Source of the DNA: Clostridiales bacterium
GTDB lineage: Bacteria > Bacillota > Clostridia > Oscillospirales > Oscillospiraceae
DNA: 21,266 nucleotides
NCBI GenBank assembly: GCA_019418025.1
Contig: DYCR01000005.1
Span: 1 to 21,266, forward strand
Direction of reading: 5' to 3'
Shown here: one piece after another, positions 5,341 to 12,912 of the stretch
Position numbering within the stretch: position 1 is the first letter of the stretch
Layout of the letters: each line of letters begins with the position of its first letter
Position numbers and translations under genes: made by a program
Notes under the pieces: generated by a model
The model's database searches: none
Seen by the model: the letters and a program-made list of their open reading frames with translations, nothing else
What the model was told of the DNA's origin: nothing

Positions 5341-6219
5341 TTAAACTTTTTTCAGCAGATCTGCAAAATCATCCGGGCTGAATGTATAAACCGTATCACA
5401 AAACTGACATTCTACCGGGAAATTTTTTCCCTCTTCCATGATCTCTGTCAGTTCCTTCCGCCCCAGACTGATCAGCGCCGCTTCAACACGCTCTCTGGTG
5501 CAGTAGCACTTATACGACACCGGGGTCGTCTCCATGAATACAACACCCAGATCGCCGCAAACCTGCCCCAAGATCTCCTCCGGTGTCATCCCCTGCTCCA
5601 GCATGGGTGTGACCGCTCCGGCGCGTTTGATCCCCATTTCCAGCTTGTCGATCACCTCTTCCGGCGCACCGGGCAGCAGCTGAAGGATATAGCCGCCTGC
5701 CACCTTTACACTCTGGTCACGGTCCACCAACACGCCCAGAGCGCAGGCCGTTGCCGTCTGTTCGCTCTGTGCAAAGTAGGCCGTCACATCGTCCGCGATC
5801 TCGCCGGATACAAGCTCCACAGAGCCTACATAAGGCTCCTTCATCTGCAGGTCACGGATAACGGTCAGGGTGCCGTCTGTGCCCACCGTGGCGCCCACAT
5901 CCAGCTTACCCGGGCATTTTTCCACAAGGGGTACCTTAGGCTGTGTAACGTAGCCGCGGACATTGCCCTCGGGATCAGACACACACACGATGCTGCCAAT
6001 GGGACCGCCGCCCTTGATTTGCAGTGTCATGGAGCCCTCATCCACCTTCTGCATGTTGCCCATCATGGACGCCGCAGACAGCGCCCGTCCAAAGGCTGCA
6101 GTGGCATTTGCTGTGGTGCCGTGGATTTCTGCGGCACGCTGAACCAATTCTGTCGAGCGGATGGCCACGACCTTGACAAAGCCATCCATGCTCATACCAC
6201 GTACAATATAGTCACTCAT
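5341..6219 (-). CDS. hslO: Redox-regulated chaperone Hsp33
   Basis: The 292-residue protein matches the usual Hsp33 length. The N-terminal domain carries RGMSMDGFVKVVAI and GRALSAASMMGN, typical of the family. The C-terminal zinc-binding switch is visible as CYC (C238, C240) and CQFC (C271, C274). These four cysteines hold Zn when reduced; under oxidative and heat stress they form disulfides and turn the protein into a cytosolic holdase chaperone. Its ATG overlaps the TGA of the methyltransferase gene (ATGA), so the two are co-transcribed and probably translationally coupled. The ribosome site (AAGGGA) is modest. No clear terminator separates its end from the tRNA operon promoter about 80 bp further on. 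Confidence 0.95.
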   Translation of the reverse strand: MSDYIVRGMSMDGFVKVVAIRSTELVQRAAEIHGTTANATAAFGRALSAASMMGNMQKVDEGSMTLQIKGGGPIGSIVCVSDPEGNVRGYVTQPKVPLVEKCPGKLDVGATVGTDGTLTVIRDLQMKEPYVGSVELVSGEIADDVTAYFAQSEQTATACALGVLVDRDQSVKVAGGYILQLLPGAPEEVIDKLEMGIKRAGAVTPMLEQGMTPEEILGQVCGDLGVVFMETTPVSYKCYCTRERVEAALISLGRKELTEIMEEGKNFPVECQFCDTVYTFSPDDFADLLKKV

Positions 6220-6965
6220 TTGATTTTTCCCTTTCTTGCTTTAAAATAAACCCTTTGCTCCCCCTGCCTCGGCGCAGTCAGCACACCATCGGCATATACA
6301 CCGATGGAGGTAAAGCCTGCCGCCTTCAAAAAGGAAGTCAGCTGTTCAATGGAGTAGGCATATTCCTGATGCTCCTCGAAGGAGCGCTGCCAGACTTCTC
6401 CCTGCCGCTGAAACAGATCCATACCGTAAGAGCAGATGTTGCGCTCCCGGTCAAATTCCCCTCTCCACACACAGTAGACATCATCGTCCTCATCGAGAAA
6501 CACCTGACCATCCATTGCCTGAAGCTTTTCCGGTGTATTCACATCGAAAATAAAAATGCCGCCGGGATTCAGGGACTTGTAGACCCGCCGGATCGCCTCC
6601 TTGCAGTCAGCCGGATCTAAAATGTAATCCAGACTGTCCAAGAAGCACACAGCCATATCCACCCCCCGCAGCAGCTTCAGATCCTGCAGGCCCTGATGAA
6701 TAAACATCGGCTGATTCTGAAGATCGGCACATTTATCAAATGCCTGCATCAGCATTTCTTCTGACAGATCCACGGCAACCACACGGTATCCCCTCTCGGC
6801 CAGTATTCTGGTCGCCGATCCTGTCCCGCATGCAAGGTCCGCCACTGTACGAGGCCTCAGCCCCTCCTGTGAAAGGATTTCGTGGGCAAACGCAACCACG
6901 TTCTCATAATCCACATCATTGGTCAGGCGGTCGTAGGACGCCGCCAGAGCCCCATAAGCGTTCAT
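6216..6965 (-). CDS. Class I SAM-dependent methyltransferase
   Basis: The 249-residue protein begins MNAYGALAASYDRLTNDVDY and has the SAM-binding motif I as VADLACGTGS (41-50), motif II around VVAVDLSEEML, and a C-terminal barrel-like region (VYCVWRGEFDRE..). This is the Methyltransf_25-type layout found in many uncharacterised small-molecule methyltransferases of Firmicutes; the substrate cannot be told from the sequence. I chose the ATG at 6965 because GGAGGTG precedes it at 8 nt. The frame stays open for 65 codons upstream, but that extension overlaps ftsZ and has non-protein-like composition. A terminator-like hairpin separates it from ftsZ. It overlaps hslO by 4 bp, forming a two-gene unit. 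Confidence 0.85.
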   Translation of the reverse strand: MNAYGALAASYDRLTNDVDYENVVAFAHEILSQEGLRPRTVADLACGTGSATRILAERGYRVVAVDLSEEMLMQAFDKCADLQNQPMFIHQGLQDLKLLRGVDMAVCFLDSLDYILDPADCKEAIRRVYKSLNPGGIFIFDVNTPEKLQAMDGQVFLDEDDDVYCVWRGEFDRERNICSYGMDLFQRQGEVWQRSFEEHQEYAYSIEQLTSFLKAAGFTSIGVYADGVLTAPRQGEQRVYFKARKGKIK

Positions 6966-6991
6966 GGCTCGAACACCTCCAATTGATACTG

Positions 6992-7022
6992 AAAAGCACC
7001 CCAGGCGCGTCGCCTGGGGTGC
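6992..7022 (-). terminator. Terminator-like hairpin after ftsZ
   Basis: GCACCCCAGGCG (6996-7007) and CGCCTGGGGTGC (7011-7022) are perfect 12-bp arms with a 3-nt loop. On the minus strand they are followed by TTTTCAG. The short T-run suggests partial termination, leaving some read-through into the methyltransferase and hslO, for which I see no separate promoter. Confidence 0.75.
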
Positions 7023-7038
7023 AAAAATCGCATTCAGA

Positions 7039-8103
7039 TCAACGACCGAAAATCTTGAAAATCTCGTCGATGTCGCTGATGTCAGAAGCCTTTGCAGTGC
7101 TGCCGGCAGCAGCGGTGGTCGTCTCCTTTGCAGGTGCGCCGCCTTCTTCCACATGCTCAAAGCCGGTAGCGATAACGGTCACTCGCATCTCATCCTCATA
7201 CATATCAGAGGAGGTTGCGCCGAAGATAATGTTTGCATCGGGGTTTGCAGCCTCCTGCACGATGCCCGCAGCTGTCTCAACATCGTCCAGTGTCAGCTCG
7301 GAAGAGCCGGTGACGTTCACCAGAACGCCGGTGGCGCCGTTGATGGAGGTCTCCAGCAGGGGGCTGGAAACCGCAGCCAGAGCTGCCTGCTCAGCCTTCT
7401 CACGGCCGGAAGCGGTACCCACGCCCATGTGTGCGCGGCCTGCATCCTTCATGACGGCAGAAACGTCAGCAAAGTCCAGATTGATGATCACACGGTCGGA
7501 GTAGCCAACCAGCTCGGAAATGGAGGTCACGGCCTGCTTCAGCACATCATCGGCAATGCCGAATGCATTTGCAAAGGTGATCTTCTGCTCGGTGACGTAC
7601 TTCAGACGGTCATTGGGAATGATGATCAGAGAATCCACACGCTCGCCCAGCTCGGCAATGCCGGCTTCGGCCTGACGCATACGGTTTGCACCCTCGAACT
7701 TAAAGGGCTTGGTAACAACACCGACAGTGAGGATGCCGGCCTCGTGGGCCAGATCTGCAACGATGGGAGCTGCACCGGTGCCGGTACCGCCGCCCATGCC
7801 GGCAGTGATAAATACCATATCCGTGTCCTCCAGAACCTTTGCAATGGCGGCTCTGGATTCCTCAGCAGACTTACGGCCGATCTCAGGCTTGGAGCCTGCA
7901 CCCATACCGCCGGTCAGCTTCTCGCCGATCTGCAGTTTGTTGGTACAGTTAGACTTATTCAAATCCTGCTTATCGGTGTTGACCACCACAAAATCGACAC
8001 CGTTGACACCGGACTCGATCATACGATTGATAACATTGTTACCGGCGCCGCCGACACCAATGACCTTGATTTTAACTACTCTTTCCTGAAAAGCCTCAGT
8101 CAT
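7039..8103 (-). CDS. ftsZ: Cell division GTPase FtsZ
   Basis: The 354-residue bacterial tubulin polymerises at midcell to form the Z ring. It shows the N-terminal GGAGNN (18-23), the tubulin signature GGGTGTG (104-110) for GTP phosphate binding, and the T7 synergy loop NLDFADV (208-214) that completes the GTPase site of the next subunit. The GTPase and C-terminal domains are complete. The linker (about 318-341) is short and rich in Ala/Thr, and the protein is shorter than the common 370-390. The extreme C-terminal peptide reads SDIDEIFKIFGR instead of the usual DIPxFLR-type sequence that binds FtsA, SepF and EzrA. AGGAGG lies 8 nt before the ATG, and a dedicated promoter precedes the gene. 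ftsA, often adjacent in other bacteria, is absent. Confidence 0.97.
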   Translation of the reverse strand: MTEAFQERVVKIKVIGVGGAGNNVINRMIESGVNGVDFVVVNTDKQDLNKSNCTNKLQIGEKLTGGMGAGSKPEIGRKSAEESRAAIAKVLEDTDMVFITAGMGGGTGTGAAPIVADLAHEAGILTVGVVTKPFKFEGANRMRQAEAGIAELGERVDSLIIIPNDRLKYVTEQKITFANAFGIADDVLKQAVTSISELVGYSDRVIINLDFADVSAVMKDAGRAHMGVGTASGREKAEQAALAAVSSPLLETSINGATGVLVNVTGSSELTLDDVETAAGIVQEAANPDANIIFGATSSDMYEDEMRVTVIATGFEHVEEGGAPAKETTTAAAGSTAKASDISDIDEIFKIFGR

Positions 8104-8166
8104 AAAATAATCCTCCTATGTATATTTCGCATTTGGTGCGTGACAATACTAGATTAATACCTGTAT

Positions 8167-8195
8167 ATTCTAACGTGAAAAACGCTTTAGGTCAA
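8167..8195 (-). promoter_or_regulatory. Sigma-A promoter of ftsZ
   Basis: On the minus strand TTGACC (plus 8190-8195), a 17-nt spacer and TAGAAT (8167-8172) lie in the 143-bp gap between divIB and ftsZ. The leader would be about 55-60 nt. This gives ftsZ expression independent of the upstream mur genes. A 7-bp palindrome overlaps the upstream edge of the -35. Confidence 0.72.
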
Positions 8196-8246
8196 TAGAT
8201 AAAATCTATTTTCCTGAAAGATTTTGTAGGGATTTGTACCCATTTA

Positions 8247-9308
8247 TCACGCGGGTGTAAAAAGTGCCTCGTCGGAAAATTCAAAGGACACATCAAGCTC
8301 GCCCATATCATTGCCGGGGATCTGCTTTACAGCCTGCGCCATATAGCTGATTTTGTAATCCAGCTGATCCGAGCTGCCCAGAATCACATGGAATCGCTTT
8401 CCGTATTGCAGGGTCAGCTTGGATACATCGGAAACGTCCACCGATGCCACCTGCCCGAACACTTCGTTCTGCTCCAGCCTCTGGATCATATCCAGCGCAA
8501 CGTTCAGCCGTTCGGTATCGTTTGCACTTGCCCCCGCAGAGGTGGGTGCAGCGGTCGCCTCCGTTGCTTCCGTTGCAGACGGCTCGGTCTCAGACGTGGC
8601 TTCGGTCTGCTGACTCTGCTCTGTTTCCTCGGTCTCCGGCTGTGTCTGCTCAGGCGTCTGAGCTGCATCGACCGTCTGGTCTACCTCCGGCACCTCTATC
8701 ATCACACCCGTGATCCTTGTATACCCCGTTGCTTCCGTGGTATCGATCGGCTCCACCACACGCCCCTCCGAGGTGATCAGCCACCAAGAGGAATCCACAG
8801 CCTGAACGGCATACGTGACCTTCAGCTCTGTAATCTCTATGTTTACCGTACCGGGCAGATTTATACCGATTTTTACGTTATCGATATAGGGCAGCTTCGC
8901 AATGATCCGTCCTGCCGCCTTTGCCCGATTGAGCCCCAGAAGAGAATCGCCCTCCTCGATCCCGGATGCTTCGCGGACCATCCAAGGCGTATATTTTTCC
9001 ATACCCGCTACCGTAACCGTTTTTACCCGGAAAAAGATCGACAGCGCCATCACCATCGCCAGAACAACAGCGCCGACGCTCAACAGCTTCAGCAGAAATG
9101 TCCCCTTTCGGAAGGGCTTTGGCATGGTGTACACGACCTCCGGGATATCCTCTCTGGGGGGGCGAACCACCCTCGGCTTCTTTTCACCGGCAGGTTTTCT
9201 GTTGTCTGTTGGTCTGCGCCGCCTTTGCTGCCGGACCGACCCGGGACGGCCACCGGCCGCCGGACGATTTCCGGTTTTGCGCACCGGCTTCTTCTCTTTC
9301 GTATCCAT
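8247..9308 (-). CDS. divIB: Cell division protein DivIB/FtsQ with POTRA domain
   Basis: This 353-residue bitopic membrane protein has a long, very basic N-terminal cytoplasmic tail (1-69, rich in Arg/Lys/Pro), one transmembrane helix (about 70-92) and an extracytoplasmic POTRA domain (about 93-162: RVKTVTVAGMEKYTPW... NLPGTVNIEITE). A beta domain then runs to the C-terminus. DivIB/FtsQ bridges FtsL and the septal synthase at the divisome. The beta domain is interrupted at about 209-263 by a Glu/Thr/Gln/Ala-rich low-complexity stretch with TEAT-like repeats. The start is supported by AGGAGG 6 nt before the ATG. It follows murA by 11 nt and shares its transcript. Confidence 0.9.
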   Translation of the reverse strand: MDTKEKKPVRKTGNRPAAGGRPGSVRQQRRRRPTDNRKPAGEKKPRVVRPPREDIPEVVYTMPKPFRKGTFLLKLLSVGAVVLAMVMALSIFFRVKTVTVAGMEKYTPWMVREASGIEEGDSLLGLNRAKAAGRIIAKLPYIDNVKIGINLPGTVNIEITELKVTYAVQAVDSSWWLITSEGRVVEPIDTTEATGYTRITGVMIEVPEVDQTVDAAQTPEQTQPETEETEQSQQTEATSETEPSATEATEATAAPTSAGASANDTERLNVALDMIQRLEQNEVFGQVASVDVSDVSKLTLQYGKRFHVILGSSDQLDYKISYMAQAVKQIPGNDMGELDVSFEFSDEALFTPA

Positions 9309-9319
9309 ATGTATCCTCC

Positions 9320-10576
9320 TTATGCCTGCCGAACATCCGCCCCGAGGGAACGGAGCTTGTAGGCAAGGTTTTCATAGCCTCGCAAAATGTGCTTGACTCC
9401 TGATATTTTTGATTCTCCCTGAGCCGCCAGCGCTGCAATCACCATGGCTGCGCCGCCCCGCAGATCCTGTCCTGCAAGCTCGCAGCCACTCAGCCGCTCC
9501 ACGCCGTGGATTACGGCAGTGTCGCCGGATTGGTGGACATCTGCCCCCATGGAGCAAAACGCCGCCGCGTGGCTCATTCGGTGGGAAAACACGGTTTCCC
9601 GAATGGTCGTGACCCCCTTAGCTCGCAGGAGCGCCGCCATGATCGGTGCCTGTGCATCCGTAGGAAAGCCCGGATACGGCCCTGTGACGATCTCTCCCGG
9701 TGCTGTCAGCTCACGGGCCTGTATGCGCAGCACCTCATCGCTGCACGTGATCTCGCAGCCTGCATCCGCCAAAACCGAAAGGACCGGTTCAAAATGTAAC
9801 GGCTCTGCACCGATAATTCGGATATCTCCTCCGGCTGATGCCGCAGCACAGGCAAAGGTCGCCGCCTCCATCCGATCCGGGATGACCCGCATGTCGGCAC
9901 CATCCGGCAGGCCGCCGGAAATTGTGATCCGTCCGGTCCCGTCCCCCGATATCCGGCAGCCGCCCAATCGCAGGAAATCACACAGGCAGGCGATTTCCGG
10001 CTCTCTGGCTGCATTGTCGATGACGGTGGTCCCTGACGCGCCGACACCTGCAAGAATCAAATTTTCCGTGGCCCCTACACTTGGGTAGGGCAGCTCCACC
10101 GTTGTGCCGGTCAGCGGTCCGTGATATACCTCCGGGTCTGTGCCATCCGGCTCGGCACCCATGGCCCGCAGGCCGTCTACATGAAAGTTCACGGGACGTT
10201 TCCCCAGTTGGCAGCCTCCGGGCTGTGTCAGCCGGCATTTGCCCATTCGGGACATCAGAGCTCCGGCAAAGAACACCGAGCCTCTCATGCGGTTCATAAG
10301 CAGCTGCGGAATATCCCACTGACGGATGGGTCTGGGATCTACCCAAAGGGTTCCCCCTTCCCATTCTGCCTTGGCGCCCAAATGCCTCAGGATCTCGATT
10401 GCCGCATCCACATCCGTAAGCTTCGGACACGACCGGATGCAGCAGGGGCCCTGAAAAAGCACCGTTGCAGCCAGCATCGGGAGGACCGCATTTTTACTGC
10501 CGGAAATCCATACCTCGCCGGATAATCTTCTCCCCCCACCGATTATAAGTGACTGCAAGCCACCGCCCCCTGTCAT
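9320..10576 (-). CDS. murA: UDP-N-acetylglucosamine 1-carboxyvinyltransferase MurA
   Basis: MurA transfers enolpyruvyl from PEP to UDP-GlcNAc, the first committed step of peptidoglycan synthesis. The 418-residue frame has the substrate lysine in SGSKNA (K28), the catalytic cysteine in GGCQLGKRPVNFH (C122, equivalent to Cys115 in E. coli), and the conserved Asp in YPGFPTDAQAP (D307). The fosfomycin-target Cys is therefore present. The region ETVFSHRMSHAAAF departs from the usual VFExRFxHV pattern. The ATG given lies inside a perfect hairpin and has a weak ribosome site. An in-frame TTG at 10558, preceded by AGGGGG, would give the family-typical N-terminus (M)QSLIIGGGRRLSGEV and place the catalytic Cys at 116. 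I regard the TTG as a serious alternative. In many bacteria murC or murB occupies this slot after murG. Confidence 0.92.
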   Translation of the reverse strand: MTGGGGLQSLIIGGGRRLSGEVWISGSKNAVLPMLAATVLFQGPCCIRSCPKLTDVDAAIEILRHLGAKAEWEGGTLWVDPRPIRQWDIPQLLMNRMRGSVFFAGALMSRMGKCRLTQPGGCQLGKRPVNFHVDGLRAMGAEPDGTDPEVYHGPLTGTTVELPYPSVGATENLILAGVGASGTTVIDNAAREPEIACLCDFLRLGGCRISGDGTGRITISGGLPDGADMRVIPDRMEAATFACAAASAGGDIRIIGAEPLHFEPVLSVLADAGCEITCSDEVLRIQARELTAPGEIVTGPYPGFPTDAQAPIMAALLRAKGVTTIRETVFSHRMSHAAAFCSMGADVHQSGDTAVIHGVERLSGCELAGQDLRGGAAMVIAALAAQGESKISGVKHILRGYENLAYKLRSLGADVRQA

Positions 10577-10596
10577 AGAATGTACCCCATTCTATG
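10574..10596. promoter_or_regulatory. Hairpin covering the annotated murA ATG
   Basis: CATAGAATG (10574-10582) and CATTCTATG (10588-10596) are exact reverse complements around a 5-nt loop. On the transcript the ATG of murA is the last three bases of the second arm. There is no following T-run, so it is not an obvious terminator. It could mask the ATG or favour the downstream TTG. Confidence 0.6.
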
Positions 10597-10604
10597 CAAA
10601 AGGC

Positions 10605-11729
10605 TTATTTGTGTGCTAATTTTACAATGGTATCACAGATCTGCTCGGCAGAGTCGGGAATCGCCCCCGCAAGCAGCGCCTGACGCATTTTTTCACGTCC
10701 GACTGAATCTGCCAGCAGCTTTTTGGTCTGCTCGTAAAGATGCTTGCCGCTGCACTCCGATTCCAGAACCACCATGCAGCCCCCTCTGTTTTCCAAGATC
10801 CGGGCATTTTTCTCTTGGTGATTATCCGTCACATTGGGTGACGGGATCAGGATGCAGGGCGTGCCGGAGGCTGCGATCTCGTTGCAGCTGGATGAGCCTG
10901 CCCGGCTGATGATCAGATCCGCCGCCGCCATAACTGTGGGCATATTATAAATATACTCCCTCATGTCAAGTCCCGGCGTATTTTTCAGGTCGATCCCCTT
11001 TTCCCGTACAAGATCCGGCATCCACCGCCAGCCATAGGAGCCGGTGGCATGGATGTGCTGAAACGGGATACCGTCGTCTGTTTCCAGCTTCATAAACTCA
11101 GCCATCGCCTTGTTCATCTCTCTGGCGCCCAGTGATCCAAAAGCAGACACGACCAAAGGACGGTCATCCAGTCCCAGCTTCCGCCGGGCTTCCTGACGGT
11201 CGGCATAAATGAATTCCCGCTGAACCGGCATGCCTACGGTTTTCACCTTGTCCTTTGTTTTATAGCGCTCTGCGCTCTCTGCAAAGGTGACAAGGATCTG
11301 GTCCACACCGTCTGCCACCAGTCGTGTTGCAAGGCCCGGGACCGCATTGGCCTCATGGACACAGGTCGGCACGCCCATCCTGCTGCCCATATACAGCGCA
11401 GGGAAGCTGGCATAGCCCCCCGTCCCAAGGATCACATCCGGCTGAAATTCCCGAATGAGCCTCCTGCTCTGGATCAGTGCGCTGCAAACGTGCCACACAC
11501 CCCTGACATTGTGGATGATCGCCTTTGGAGAAATACTCCTGAGCAGACTTGAGGACGGCAGCAGCCTGATTTCATAGCCTGCCTTGGGGACAAGTGTCTC
11601 CTCCATGCCGTTCTTGCCCCCCACAAACAGAATCCTGCTGTCAGGGTAGCGCTCTCTTACTATATTGGCTACGGCAATGCCCGGGTTGATATGCCCCCCG
11701 GTGCCGCCGCAGGTTATGATCACATTCAT
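10605..11729 (-). CDS. murG: UDP-GlcNAc:lipid I N-acetylglucosaminyltransferase MurG
   Basis: The 374-residue GT-B glycosyltransferase adds GlcNAc to lipid I at the inner face of the membrane, making lipid II. The N-terminal glycine loop CGGTGGHINP (7-16), the second loop GTGGYASFPAL, and HEANAVPG are diagnostic. In the C-terminal domain, SAFGSLGAREMN and the UDP-GlcNAc-binding segment SRAGSSSCNEIAASGTP followed by NHQEKNA are also present. Family members often have SGA..T..E where this one reads SRAGSSSCNE, which is the usual Firmicute form. The ATG overlaps the ftsW TGA by 4 bp, with AGGAGG 7 nt upstream, so it is coupled to the flippase/polymerase gene before it. Confidence 0.96.
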   Translation of the reverse strand: MNVIITCGGTGGHINPGIAVANIVRERYPDSRILFVGGKNGMEETLVPKAGYEIRLLPSSSLLRSISPKAIIHNVRGVWHVCSALIQSRRLIREFQPDVILGTGGYASFPALYMGSRMGVPTCVHEANAVPGLATRLVADGVDQILVTFAESAERYKTKDKVKTVGMPVQREFIYADRQEARRKLGLDDRPLVVSAFGSLGAREMNKAMAEFMKLETDDGIPFQHIHATGSYGWRWMPDLVREKGIDLKNTPGLDMREYIYNMPTVMAAADLIISRAGSSSCNEIAASGTPCILIPSPNVTDNHQEKNARILENRGGCMVVLESECSGKHLYEQTKKLLADSVGREKMRQALLAGAIPDSAEQICDTIVKLAHK

Positions 11730-12889
11730 AGATCTTCCTCCTGTTTTCTTGCCTCATTCATGTGACGGGAGATGCTCAAAATCACGCCCATCTCCCCCAG
11801 ATTCACCGCCAGAGCCGTGCCGCCGTAGGAAAAAAACGGCAGTGCAATTCCGGTCGATGGCAAGATATTCGTTACCACACACAAATTTAAAATCGTCTGC
11901 ACCGCAATCAATGTGGTAAGACCTGCCGCCAGCATGGAAGAAAACCGATCGGCAGCATGCAGTGCAATATAATATCCCCGAAGAATCAGCCCTGCAAACA
12001 GTGCCACGATGCACACCGCTCCCACAAAGCCCAGTTCCTCGCAAATAATCGCAAAAATATAATCGTTATATTGAAATGGCAGATACAGATATTTCTGCCT
12101 GCTCTTGCCCAGTCCCAAGCCAAACACTCCGCCGGAGCCGATGGCATACAGAGACTGTAAGATTTGATACCCCGTATCACTGGGGTCCTGATCCGGGTGC
12201 AGCCATGCGGTGACCCGGTCTCCGGCATATCCCATGATACTGACATACACCGCCACAAACAGCACCGCACCTGCGGCGCCCATCATCAAATACCGGCTTT
12301 TCGTGCCGGAAATGAACATCATCACCACTGCCACCATACCCATCAGCATAATTGCCGAAAGGTGCTTTTCCAGTGCCAGCGGTATTAAGATCCCCATCAG
12401 CGCCGCGCCAAAGCCGACAATCCCGAAGCGGAACTCCGCCGCCCGGGGGCCGTAGCTCCGGCTCAGCCGTGCAAGCATCAGGATCATCGCGAATTTTGCG
12501 ATCTCCGACGGCTGAAACTGGATACCCGCAATGTTGATCCACCGTTTTGCGCCGTTGGCTGACTGCCCGACCACCAGAACCGAAAGCAGCAGCACAATGG
12601 ACACTGCATACACCCAATTGGTGTACCGATACCACAGCTGTGCCGGAATCCTGCTGAACACCGCCATGCACCCCAGTCCAAGCACTGCGCAGATCGCCTG
12701 CTTTTGCAGATACTTTGTGGAAATGGTGTAGCGGGAGTCAAACTCGCTCTGGGCCGAGCTTGCCGAATAAAGCATCAGCAAGCCCACGCCCAGAAGCGTC
12801 AGCACCAGAATCAGAAAAACGGGGTCTGCTCCCTTTTCCCGCCGCAGTGTGACGGGGTCCTCATTGGCATAGGAAGCTCTTCTCCCCAA
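11726..12889 (-). CDS. ftsW: SEDS-family peptidoglycan glycosyltransferase FtsW/SpoVE
   Basis: This 387-residue polytopic membrane protein has about ten predicted transmembrane helices. SEDS signatures are NGAKRWI (112-118), QPSEIAK (126-132), GLGLGKSRQKYLYLP (257-271), the critical extracellular Asp in NDYIFA (D276), EELG (284-287) and PSTGIALPFFSYGG (344-357). It polymerises glycan from lipid II, paired with the class B PBP encoded earlier in the cluster. The start codon is TTG at 12889, preceded by AAAGGAG at 9 nt; no in-frame ATG lies nearby. It is placed directly after mraY, where murD normally intervenes. FtsW and the sporulation paralogue SpoVE cannot be told apart from sequence alone, but the position in the vegetative cluster favours FtsW. 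Confidence 0.93.
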   Translation of the reverse strand: MGRRASYANEDPVTLRREKGADPVFLILVLTLLGVGLLMLYSASSAQSEFDSRYTISTKYLQKQAICAVLGLGCMAVFSRIPAQLWYRYTNWVYAVSIVLLLSVLVVGQSANGAKRWINIAGIQFQPSEIAKFAMILMLARLSRSYGPRAAEFRFGIVGFGAALMGILIPLALEKHLSAIMLMGMVAVVMMFISGTKSRYLMMGAAGAVLFVAVYVSIMGYAGDRVTAWLHPDQDPSDTGYQILQSLYAIGSGGVFGLGLGKSRQKYLYLPFQYNDYIFAIICEELGFVGAVCIVALFAGLILRGYYIALHAADRFSSMLAAGLTTLIAVQTILNLCVVTNILPSTGIALPFFSYGGTALAVNLGEMGVILSISRHMNEARKQEEDL

Positions 12890-12912
12890 CAGCCAACGCT
12901 CCTTTCAGAGTT

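Noticed and set aside
6966..7160. 65-codon N-terminal extension of the methyltransferase
   Set aside because: It overlaps the ftsZ coding region and the terminator hairpin, is Arg/Pro-rich, and a good ribosome site supports the start at 6965.
6964..8157. 397-codon plus-strand open frame antisense to ftsZ
   Set aside because: The opposite strand encodes a complete FtsZ with all signatures. The antisense frame is explained by GC-biased codon use and contains repetitive Gly/His/Leu-rich peptide without a known fold.
8200..8246. Possible terminator after divIB
   Set aside because: The only palindrome in the gap is 7 bp, AT-only apart from one G-C pair per arm, and is not followed by a T-run; it fits an operator at the ftsZ promoter better.
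8388..9362. 324-codon plus-strand frame antisense to divIB
   Set aside because: The peptide is Arg/Leu/Cys-rich with no recognisable domain, and it mirrors a convincing DivIB gene.
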